37,052 bases of DNA from contig JAGIXO010000005.1 of NCBI GenBank assembly GCA_026122915.1, positions 1 through 37,052 of the forward strand, read 5' to 3'. Source of the DNA: Candidatus Electronema nielsenii. Its GTDB lineage: Bacteria; Desulfobacterota; Desulfobulbia; Desulfobulbales; Desulfobulbaceae. Positions 18,235 through 25,866 of this stretch are shown here, piece after piece. The position numbers were made by a program, and so were the translations under genes. The notes beneath the pieces were generated by a model. The model was not told the origin of the DNA. It made no database searches and was given only the letters and a program-made list of their open reading frames with translations. The stretch's first letter is position 1; each line of letters begins with the position of its first letter.

Positions 18235-18284
18235 AGCAATATCCTCCTCCTGTCCTTGCTGTGTTTTTTTTGAAAAAATTAACC

Positions 18285-18668
18285 TTACTGATTTAACTGC
18301 TCAAGAAAAGGCTTGAACGGCACAGAATCATGGAAGTTTGACATATAGGCAATTTTTCCATCTCTAAAACGAAAGTAATTCATTACTTCAGCCTCTATTG
18401 GCACACCAGCAGCATTGGCTGCAGAAATATGAGAAACAACAGCTCCTTCATTTCCGCTGACTATGATATACCTTGGAATATTCTGAAACTTTGAATACAT
18501 CTTCCCCATTCCCTGCATCATTGGCCGCAAAGCTGCCAAGCCTTCAATATGCCCAGCCAGCTGCTCATCCATGACCATGTCATCGGCGAACAAATCGCAC
18601 CATTTATTCCAATCACCATTATTGGCATGCACGTAATACATCTCAATCAGCACTTTTGTTGTCATCAT
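18285..18668 (-). CDS. Small SnoaL-like protein
   Basis: This 127-residue NTF2-fold protein starts with an M-Y-Y-V-H-A-N-N-G-D-W-N-K-W-C-D-L-F-A-D-D type helix common to SnoaL-like proteins and ends with a typical Y-F-R-F-R-D-G-K-I strand. Two adjacent ATGs (18668 and 18665) follow a GGAAGGGAGG stretch; either could be the start. It has no signal peptide. Its place directly after the TPP enzyme suggests it works on the same metabolite, but the substrate cannot be read from the sequence. Confidence 0.82.
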   Translation of the reverse strand: MMTTKVLIEMYYVHANNGDWNKWCDLFADDMVMDEQLAGHIEGLAALRPMMQGMGKMYSKFQNIPRYIIVSGNEGAVVSHISAANAAGVPIEAEVMNYFRFRDGKIAYMSNFHDSVPFKPFLEQLNQ

Positions 18669-18703
18669 CGCCTCCCTTCCTTATGGTTTGTCTTCAACAG
18701 CAG

Positions 18704-20389
18704 TCAGCGCGGCACCTGACTGCCGATCATCATGTCAATCAAAAATGGTCCATCATGGGCCAATGCTTTTTCAATAGCCGGATGCACCTGATCCGGTGTT
18801 TCCACTTTCACCCCTGGCACACCCATTGACTGAGCCAAACTGACAAAGTCAATAACTGGATCCTTCAATGAGAAGGAATCAGGGAAGGCATGTTCCTTAA
18901 CTCCGACCTGATCTTTCCAGTATTGCAGAACATTGAGCTTCAAGAGCATGTAGCTCTGGTTGTTGCAGATGATGAACTTCGCCCCAATTTTGTGATGCGC
19001 CGCTGTCCACAGGGCTTGAATAGTGTACATGCTGGCACCGTCGCCGCTCACGCTGATGACCGTTTTCTCAGGGTTGGCTATTTTTGCTCCCAAAGCACCG
19101 GGAATGCCAACTCCCAGCGAGCCGCCGCGCACTTGGAAGAAATGGTTGGGCTTAGTCGGTGGACAGTAGCGGGTCAGCTGCGTGGAGGAAGTCAGAGCTT
19201 CATCAAAAATAATCGCATCCTCCGGCAGCAAGGCAGCCAGCTCTTCCATAAAGCGGGAGGGATGGAGCGGAATTTCATCGCGCACCGCGCTGTCTGCTGC
19301 AATCTGAGCAGCCCGTTTTTTTTCTTTGGCAACCCGCAGCTCTTCCGCACGGCCCGCAGCGGCCTGCTTCTGCTCGGCAGTCATGACCGTTGCAAGCGCA
19401 TCGGCGAGCAGCTGCATGGTCAGTTTCGGATCGCTGACGACACCGAGGTCAACCGGATGGTTCTTGGCGATTTCATGGGCATTCAAATCCACATGAATGA
19501 TTTTTGCATCAGGGGCATAAATGTTCTCCAACCTGCCGAAGACTTCCGGCACCATGTACGTGCCGCAGACAAAATTCACATCACCCTTGGAAGTGATCGG
19601 ATAGCTTGCCTCGCCGAACATGTGACCGGTCTGCCCCTGATACAGGGGATGAGTGTAGCTCATATTCAACTCGCCGGAATCCACGCTCCAGACCTCCGCG
19701 CCCAGCAGCTCGGCCAGCCGAGTCAGCTCCTCCTGAGCTCCGGAATACGCCACACCGTCGCCCATGAAAATCATCGGCTTGCGGGCGTTTGCCAGCAGCT
19801 CAACCGCCTGCTGGATGAAATCATCGCCCGGCACAACGCGAGTCGAGGGAATGAACGCCGGATACACCTCTTCCACCACCGGCATGTCCAAAAGATCAGC
19901 AGGCAGACAGACATAGACCGGCCCCATCGGCGGAGTGGCGGCGATTTTCACTGCCCGGCGCAGGACGCGCAAAGTGGATGCGGCATCCGTCACCATAGTG
20001 GCCCATTTTGTGACCGGCTTGGCAAAAGCTACCAAATCGCCGTACATCTGGGCTTCCAGCGGCAGATACTTCAGCCCGGCATCGCCGCCGATGATGACCA
20101 AAGGCGCGTGGCCGCGCATGGCTTGGTACATCGCGCCGATGGTGTTGCCCAAGCCGGGCGAGCTGTGTATCTGCACCAAGGCCGGTTTTTTTGTCGCTCT
20201 GGCATAACCATCGGCCATCATCAAAGCCACTGACTCCTGCAAGGTCAGGATGTACTTCATCTGCGGATAGGCGGCCAAGGCATCAAGAAAGCCCTGCTCG
20301 ACTGTGCCGGGATTGCCAAACATATGATCCATTCCGTCAGCAAGAAACTGCTCGATGATGGCGAAACGGTATGTTTTTTTATCGTTCAT
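18704..20389 (-). CDS. Benzoylformate-decarboxylase-like TPP enzyme
   Basis: The 561-residue protein has the three-domain layout of the POX/ALS/decarboxylase superfamily. The N-terminal PYR domain has the catalytic Glu52 in L-Q-E-S-V-A-L, and the C-terminal PP domain has the TPP/Mg motif starting at G-D-G-A-S and ending in N-N-Q-S-Y. The segments F-G-N-P-G-T and I-H-S-S-P-G-L-G-N match the Ser26 (here Thr) and His70 regions of benzoylformate decarboxylase, so a 2-oxo acid decarboxylase is more likely than an acetolactate synthase. The second active-site His of that enzyme (His281) has no obvious counterpart. The expected product, an aldehyde, could feed the nearby alcohol dehydrogenase. Confidence 0.88.
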   Translation of the reverse strand: MNDKKTYRFAIIEQFLADGMDHMFGNPGTVEQGFLDALAAYPQMKYILTLQESVALMMADGYARATKKPALVQIHSSPGLGNTIGAMYQAMRGHAPLVIIGGDAGLKYLPLEAQMYGDLVAFAKPVTKWATMVTDAASTLRVLRRAVKIAATPPMGPVYVCLPADLLDMPVVEEVYPAFIPSTRVVPGDDFIQQAVELLANARKPMIFMGDGVAYSGAQEELTRLAELLGAEVWSVDSGELNMSYTHPLYQGQTGHMFGEASYPITSKGDVNFVCGTYMVPEVFGRLENIYAPDAKIIHVDLNAHEIAKNHPVDLGVVSDPKLTMQLLADALATVMTAEQKQAAAGRAEELRVAKEKKRAAQIAADSAVRDEIPLHPSRFMEELAALLPEDAIIFDEALTSSTQLTRYCPPTKPNHFFQVRGGSLGVGIPGALGAKIANPEKTVISVSGDGASMYTIQALWTAAHHKIGAKFIICNNQSYMLLKLNVLQYWKDQVGVKEHAFPDSFSLKDPVIDFVSLAQSMGVPGVKVETPDQVHPAIEKALAHDGPFLIDMMIGSQVPR

Positions 20390-20394
20390 TTTAC

Positions 20395-22452
20395 TCAGGC
20401 TCCTTGCTGCTTCTGTTGTCTGGCCACATCAGCGTTTTTGTTTTCTGCTCCCCATCTGATCATCAGCATGGTGATGTCATCTGACTGAGGTTCTTGCACT
20501 GCATGTGCTCTGACCTCACGCAAAATACCGTCAATTACTTCCTTGCAGGGTTTGTCTTGCATACTGAAAAAACTTTCAAGCAATCTTTTATCGCCGAACA
20601 ACTGCTCTTCTTTGTTCATGGCTTCTGTTACGCCGTCAGTGCAGAGGAAGATTGCTTCGCCCGGCGGAAGAACAGCCGAAAATTCCTTATAGCTGATGCC
20701 AAGCGTGGAACCAACCGGAGGACCGCTCACATCTTTTCTGAAGAAAGGGGCGTTGCCGCCATTTGTGAACAGAGGCTGCGGCGCATGACCGCAATTCACA
20801 TAACATAACTCACCAGTAGTGACATCAAGAATACCAAAAAATAAGGTGACGTAATCTAAATTTTGATTGTCATAGCAAAGAAATTTATTGAGCTGGTTAA
20901 TTATTTCTCCAGGTGAATCACATCTATCATTTTGAAGGAAGCTGATGTCGATTAACTTTTTAACAACCGTCATCATTAAAGCAGCAGGAACTCCCTTGCC
21001 AACAACATCTCCAATCGCAATGCAGATATGCTTTTCGTCAATTTCAAAGAAATTATACAAATCACCGCCAACTTCCCGTGCAGGAAATATTTCCGCATGA
21101 ATTTCAATCTTCTTTTCTGGAGGGCAGGAAAAATTTCTTGGCAAGCTGCGATGCTGGATATCTCTGGCGACATTTAGTTCTTTTTCTATTCCTAACAATT
21201 TTCTATGCGATTCAAACAACTCAGAAATTCTTACAAACCAATTTAGCCAATATTCTGGTACATCTGGAATGACTATTTTTTCATTCTTTGTTTCCTTTTC
21301 TATATATCTTACTAATTCTTCAGCAGGATATATTAATTCTTTAAAAGTTATTTTTTTAGTATAAAAAATAATTATCAACAAAGCAGTCAATAGAATAAAA
21401 AATACAGTCGCTACTCTTGAAATAATCAATTTAAAATAAGTACCTTTTTCGGAAATAAAAATAATCCTCCAACGAGGAGCATTTTCTATCCTATTCCAAA
21501 TATATAAATAAGAATATATTCTCAATATACTGAGAGGTTCTTGTTCTTTATTTAATATATTTTCTTGCATTTTACCTGGGATAATATCTTCTATTTTGTA
21601 AATTTTTTCAAAAGAAAGATCGGGGGAAGCAATCACCTGGTTATATTCATTTACAATTAAAAGTGACCCTTTTGTATCATCAAAATTATTTACATATTTA
21701 TTTAGATATCCACTAAGTTTCTCTAATGTAATATCAATTCCTATAACACCAATAAGTTTATTATCTACATAAACTGGTTTTAATGCTGTAAACATTAATC
21801 CTTTTCCGAATACATCGTAATATGGACCATATAACCAGATTTCTATTTTTTTGTTTTTTTCAAAAAAGATCTTGCATTTTTCAAGGAAAATCGATTGTTT
21901 TTCAAAATTCTTAAAACTGACTAGTTTTGATGTAGTCCATGGATAAATATTCTTAAAATTATTTACAGACAAATAGTATATCCATTCAGAATTTTTTATA
22001 TTATGCTTTGTTGACTCAAACAAAGGATTCAAACTTATTGACATATTAATCTCATCTCTTAATTTTACAGAAAAATCAAGAGGATTCCCTTCTCCTATAA
22101 TATTTCCTGTATATTTCCTGTATTGATATGGAATGTTATCAAGACTGTATATATTATCATTCATTGATAATGAATTTAAAATCTTACTATTACCAGAAGA
22201 CTCAAGTCCTATAAAAAAGTTTTCCGCTTTAATTTGCATTGAATTTATATTTGAATTTATATTCAACATAAAATTATCAACAGCCATTGTTCTTGATTTA
22301 ATTCCTTCAATTATTCTTGTGTTATTATTGCTTATTATTTGATGTATCTCGATCAATGCAAGAAAAATAGATATAAATAATACAACTGTAAACACAATGA
22401 ACATTTTTCTGTTGTATCGTGATATAAAATTTTTTTTTGAATTTTTCATCAT
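20395..22452 (-). CDS. SpoIIE-type PP2C phosphatase with Cache-like sensor (IcfG-like)
   Basis: The product of about 685 residues has one N-terminal transmembrane helix, a large extracytoplasmic region of about 300 residues resembling a double-Cache sensor (W-L-Y-G-P-Y-Y-D and I-G-V-I-G-I-D-I-T segments), a second transmembrane helix, a short linker and a SpoIIE/PP2C domain. The phosphatase has its metal-binding acids in V-G-G-D-L-Y, G-D-V-V-G-K-G-V-P-A, C-T-D-G-V-T-E and S-D-D-I-T. It should dephosphorylate STAS proteins in response to an external signal. The sensor half is about 23% G+C in a sampled line, against about 55% in the phosphatase half. The start is uncertain: ATG at 22452 or 22449, TTG at 22491; no clear ribosome-binding site. 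Confidence 0.9.
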   Translation of the reverse strand: MMKNSKKNFISRYNRKMFIVFTVVLFISIFLALIEIHQIISNNNTRIIEGIKSRTMAVDNFMLNINSNINSMQIKAENFFIGLESSGNSKILNSLSMNDNIYSLDNIPYQYRKYTGNIIGEGNPLDFSVKLRDEINMSISLNPLFESTKHNIKNSEWIYYLSVNNFKNIYPWTTSKLVSFKNFEKQSIFLEKCKIFFEKNKKIEIWLYGPYYDVFGKGLMFTALKPVYVDNKLIGVIGIDITLEKLSGYLNKYVNNFDDTKGSLLIVNEYNQVIASPDLSFEKIYKIEDIIPGKMQENILNKEQEPLSILRIYSYLYIWNRIENAPRWRIIFISEKGTYFKLIISRVATVFFILLTALLIIIFYTKKITFKELIYPAEELVRYIEKETKNEKIVIPDVPEYWLNWFVRISELFESHRKLLGIEKELNVARDIQHRSLPRNFSCPPEKKIEIHAEIFPAREVGGDLYNFFEIDEKHICIAIGDVVGKGVPAALMMTVVKKLIDISFLQNDRCDSPGEIINQLNKFLCYDNQNLDYVTLFFGILDVTTGELCYVNCGHAPQPLFTNGGNAPFFRKDVSGPPVGSTLGISYKEFSAVLPPGEAIFLCTDGVTEAMNKEEQLFGDKRLLESFFSMQDKPCKEVIDGILREVRAHAVQEPQSDDITMLMIRWGAENKNADVARQQKQQGA

Positions 22453-22484
22453 ATTATATATGTATAATTTGCAATTGATTGTTT

Positions 22485-22910
22485 TTAACAAAAATTTACA
22501 TTAAGACAATTTACATTAAATCCATCCATATATTCATATCTAAATTCGTCAACGCCTGTTATTGCAAGATAGATACCGAGTCCTCCGATGCGCCGCTCTT
22601 CAGTAGGTTTACTCAAACACGCTTTCTCCATCTCCAGCTTATGTCGTGGATCAAAAGGAACACCTTGATCCCTCAGTTGAATAATCAGAGAGTTTTTTTT
22701 AATTTCACAAGCCATGAATATTTTCGCGTCCTCCTCGTTCAGACCGCTGTAGAGGATAATGTTGGTTGCAATCTCGTCCACCGCCAGCTGAAGCTTGTAG
22801 AGCTTCTTTTTATCTATCGGCAAACCGGCGGCAGCGGTAGCCACATAATCCCGCATGTCCTTCAGTGCATCCAAGCTGACCGGAAATGCCTTTTCTTCTG
22901 AGAGCGGCAT
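22485..22910 (-). CDS. RsbW/SpoIIAB-like anti-sigma serine kinase
   Basis: This 141-residue protein is a GHKL-fold ATPase of the RsbW type. The N box D-E-I-A-T-N-I-I-L-Y, the D-Q-G-V-P-F-D-P segment and the G-G-L-G-I-Y-L-A glycine motif are all present. Such kinases phosphorylate a serine on STAS partners and bind either the STAS protein or a sigma factor or other target. I chose the ATG at 22910 because GGAGG lies four bases upstream; the longer frame to 22946 lacks support. It sits between its probable substrate (STAS) and the opposing phosphatase, the typical partner-switching order. Confidence 0.9.
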   Translation of the reverse strand: MPLSEEKAFPVSLDALKDMRDYVATAAAGLPIDKKKLYKLQLAVDEIATNIILYSGLNEEDAKIFMACEIKKNSLIIQLRDQGVPFDPRHKLEMEKACLSKPTEERRIGGLGIYLAITGVDEFRYEYMDGFNVNCLNVNFC

Positions 22911-22961
22911 GGCTCCTCCAAGGCCAAGGCGGCGGAAACACTCCACCCCTTGGCCGACGAA

Positions 22962-23303
22962 TCAGAACTTTTCTACAACAGCTGCGTCGTAGCTGTCTAA
23001 CATGGTCACGCTGTGCTCCAGACCGGTCATAGTGATGGTGTCAACAACCTGCTCTTGGGCCTCGATCACGTAAATATCCACCGAGCTGCCGAGCTTCTGC
23101 TTGGCAAAAACTAAAACTCTCAGACCTGCGCTGGCCATGAAGGACAGGCCGCCCAGCAGCAGAGCAACGCGTTTGGCCTTATTCGCAATAGCTTGTCCGA
23201 TAAGCCCTTCAAATTCTCGATAAGTGCTGGAATCCAGCTTGCCGCTCAGAGTTATTCTCGCAACACCATTCGAGGTCATATCCAAAGATGATTCAAAACT
23301 CAT
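22962..23303 (-). CDS. STAS-domain anti-sigma factor antagonist (second)
   Basis: The 113-residue product is a single STAS domain of the SpoIIAA/RsbV type. The expected phosphorylated serine is present in L-S-F-M-A-S-A-G-L-R. Phosphorylation by the RsbW-like kinase would block, and the SpoIIE-type phosphatase restore, binding to the kinase. The start at 23303 has GGAG with eight bases of spacing; a longer frame from 23327 would overlap glgX by four bases. It differs clearly from the first STAS gene upstream, so the two may bind different partners. Confidence 0.9.
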   Translation of the reverse strand: MSFESSLDMTSNGVARITLSGKLDSSTYREFEGLIGQAIANKAKRVALLLGGLSFMASAGLRVLVFAKQKLGSSVDIYVIEAQEQVVDTITMTGLEHSVTMLDSYDAAVVEKF

Positions 23304-23323
23304 GTTCCATTCTCCTGTTGTCA

Positions 23324-25519
23324 TCAATTGTTCTTCCTTCCGACCAGAACAAACACTGAACGCCCGCCTGCAATGACCTGATGCTGATCATCCAGCACCG
23401 GCTCCTCGCCATGCGCAAAAATATCCTGCGGCGAGGCCATGCTGGTGTTGACCGCCATGCGCCATGTGTATTCAGGCGGCAGGACAGGCAGCTCAAACGG
23501 CAGGGCATCCCAGTGCATGTTCATGGCCACGTAAATGAAATCATCTGCGCCGTATTCTTCTTTCTTCTTGACATACTGGCCGTTGAGCATGAAAGCGACC
23601 ACATTGCCGCTCCAATCGGCATTCCATGCTTGGGTGCCGTGCCATGTGATGTCGGCATAGCCGGTGCCTTTCCAGTCCTGATTGCTGAAGTAATGGCTGT
23701 TCCGCAGAATCGAATGAGCGTGGCGGAAGGCGATGATCTGCTTGAAGAAGCGCAGCAGCTCGCTGTTCTTTTCCGTCAGCGACCAGTCCAGCCAGTTCAG
23801 CTCATTGTCATGACAATAGGTGTTGCTGTTGCCGTACTTGGTGCTGCCGACCTCGTCGCCTTGCAGGATCATCGGCACGCCTTGGCTGACCATGAGCATG
23901 GTCACGGCGTTTTTGATCTGCCGCCGCCGCAGGGCGTTGATGCCCGGATCGTCGGTCTCGCCTTCCCAGCCGCAGTTCCAGCTGTTGTTGTCGTTGTCCC
24001 CGTCCTGATTATTTTGTAAATTTGCCTCGTTGTGCTTGCCGTTGTAGGCCACTGTATCATACAGGGTGAAGCCGTCATGACAGGAAATGAAATTGATCGA
24101 GGCGGTTGGCCCGCGCGACCCGTACAGGCCCGGCGACCCTTGCAGCACTTGGCTCATCGCCCCGGCCTGTCCTTGATCGCCTTTCAGGAAACGGCGCAGG
24201 GTGTCGCGGCTCTTGCCGTTCCATTCCGACCAGCGGCCATAGTTTGGAAAGGAGCCGACCTGATACAGCCCGCCTGCGTCCCACGCCTCGGCAATCAGCT
24301 TGCATTTGCCCAGCACCGGGTCAAAGGCCAAGGCCTCCAGCAGCGGCGGATTGTCCATCGGCGCGCCAAATGCGTTGCGGCTGAGGATGGAGGCGAGATC
24401 AAAGCGGAAGCCGTCAATGTGGTACTCAGATGCCCAGTAGCGCAGAGCGTCAAGAATCATGCCACGCACAATCGGGTCGTTGCAGTTGAGAGAATTGCCC
24501 GTGCCGCTGAAATTTTGGTAGTATCCTTCCGGCGTGAGCATGTAGTAAGTCTGATTGTCAATTCCCTTGTAGGAAATGACCGGTCCGCGATGATCGCCTT
24601 CCGCCGTGTGGTTGAAGACGACATCCAAAATGATCTCAATGCCGTGCCGGTGCAGCTCCTTGACCAAGGTTTTGAGTTCATCAGCGACCATGGTGCCATC
24701 GCCGGTTTTGCCGGTCGCCGCAAAGCCTGCCTTTGGCGCGAAGAAGCCTACGGTGGAATACCCCCAGTAGTTCATCTTCACCCATCTGCCTGTGGCCTCG
24801 TCGTATTTGGAGAACTCGAACTCATCAAACTCGTAGATCGGCATCAGCTCGACGCAGTTGATGCCCAGCTCTTTGAGATAGGGGATTTTCTCCCGCATTC
24901 CGGCAAAGGTGCCTGCCCGGCCTTCCCGCACCCCGGATGACGGATGCTTGGTGAAGCCGCGCACATGCGCCTCGTAGATCACCAAGTCTTCCTTGGGGAT
25001 TTCCGGCGGCCTGTCGCCTTCCCAGTCAAAGTCGTCAAAAATGATCCGGCTGCGGTGCGGATAAGGATCGCTCCAGTCCGGCATCTTGCCCCATTCGTCG
25101 CGTCCGCCGATGGCCTTGGCGTAAGGATCCATCAGGGTTCTGGCCGGATCAAAGCGGAAGAAGCCCGGCTTGCCCTGCTCGCTGTGCGGATAGGCCGGAT
25201 TGTCCATGCGGAAGCCGTATTCGATCTCCTCATGATCCAAATCCAGCACGGTCATGGTGAACACATTGCCGATCCGAAAATCAGCCCAGTCCGGCTCCCT
25301 GCTGGCCGCTTTGAGGAACTGGCCCCGGAACGGGATCACAGCATACGGCTCCCGCTCGCCCCGCCGGAAGAGCAGCAGGCAGCAATAGCTGGCGTTGCGG
25401 GAGAAGACCGAAAAATTGATGCCGCCTGGCACGAGCGTGGCCCCGAAAGGATAGGGCTTGCCGGGCCTCAGCTTGAACTCTTGGAAAAGATGGGTTGGAT
25501 GAACGTCAATCCTGTCCAT
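23324..25519 (-). CDS. glgX: Glycogen debranching enzyme, GlgX/isoamylase type (GH13)
   Basis: The 731-residue protein has an N-terminal CBM48-type domain (about residues 20-150) followed by a GH13 TIM barrel. The catalytic residues are visible: Asp in G-F-R-F-D-L-A, Glu in I-A-E-A-W-D-A-G-G, and the transition-state Asp in S-C-H-D-G. The D-V-V-F-N-H-T segment is the first conserved region of the family. The enzyme hydrolyses alpha-1,6 branches of glycogen or limit dextrin. It is three bases from the upstream STAS gene and close to the second, so glycogen breakdown is tied to the partner-switching module. No other glycogen gene is in the window. Confidence 0.93.
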   Translation of the reverse strand: MDRIDVHPTHLFQEFKLRPGKPYPFGATLVPGGINFSVFSRNASYCCLLLFRRGEREPYAVIPFRGQFLKAASREPDWADFRIGNVFTMTVLDLDHEEIEYGFRMDNPAYPHSEQGKPGFFRFDPARTLMDPYAKAIGGRDEWGKMPDWSDPYPHRSRIIFDDFDWEGDRPPEIPKEDLVIYEAHVRGFTKHPSSGVREGRAGTFAGMREKIPYLKELGINCVELMPIYEFDEFEFSKYDEATGRWVKMNYWGYSTVGFFAPKAGFAATGKTGDGTMVADELKTLVKELHRHGIEIILDVVFNHTAEGDHRGPVISYKGIDNQTYYMLTPEGYYQNFSGTGNSLNCNDPIVRGMILDALRYWASEYHIDGFRFDLASILSRNAFGAPMDNPPLLEALAFDPVLGKCKLIAEAWDAGGLYQVGSFPNYGRWSEWNGKSRDTLRRFLKGDQGQAGAMSQVLQGSPGLYGSRGPTASINFISCHDGFTLYDTVAYNGKHNEANLQNNQDGDNDNNSWNCGWEGETDDPGINALRRRQIKNAVTMLMVSQGVPMILQGDEVGSTKYGNSNTYCHDNELNWLDWSLTEKNSELLRFFKQIIAFRHAHSILRNSHYFSNQDWKGTGYADITWHGTQAWNADWSGNVVAFMLNGQYVKKKEEYGADDFIYVAMNMHWDALPFELPVLPPEYTWRMAVNTSMASPQDIFAHGEEPVLDDQHQVIAGGRSVFVLVGRKNN

Positions 25520-25522
25520 GTC

Positions 25523-25864
25523 TCAGCCCAGCCCTTGGAAACCGGCTTCAACAGTATCGAAGACTTGAAAAAAGGGCAGAAACCCGGTCGCCTCCATGTT
25601 GTCCCTGATGCCGTCGGGCAGCGCGGCCAAAGCGACAGTTTTGCTCTGCCCCTGCTGCGTCTGCTGATGCGTGACCAGCATGGCCCGCAGCCCTGCGCTG
25701 GACATGAACGAAACTTGGCTCAGGTCAAGCAGCACTATGTCTGCCTCACACAGAACTTCCAGCATCTTTGTTTGAAAGGCGGGCGCGGTCTTGCCGTCAA
25801 TGAAGCCGCAAGTTATGACCAGTGTCACCTTGTCTGCCTGTTTGACAGTTATCTCCATGTCCAT
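25523..25864 (-). CDS. STAS-domain anti-sigma factor antagonist (first)
   Basis: This 113-residue STAS domain has the conserved phosphorylation site in V-S-F-M-S-S-A-G-L-R, with two adjacent serines. It lies between the AGE-like gene (two-base gap) and glgX (three-base gap), so it is certainly co-transcribed with both. The ATG at 25864 or 25858 could be the start. It resembles SpoIIAA-type antagonists rather than transporter STAS domains. With the second STAS protein it gives this locus two candidate substrates for one kinase and one phosphatase. Confidence 0.9.
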   Translation of the reverse strand: MDMEITVKQADKVTLVITCGFIDGKTAPAFQTKMLEVLCEADIVLLDLSQVSFMSSAGLRAMLVTHQQTQQGQSKTVALAALPDGIRDNMEATGFLPFFQVFDTVEAGFQGLG

Positions 25865-25866
25865 GC

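Noticed and set aside
18890..20233. A 447-codon plus-strand frame antisense to the TPP enzyme gene
   Set aside because: It is a shadow of the GC-rich minus-strand gene. The minus-strand protein has intact family motifs across its full length; the plus-strand translation has none.
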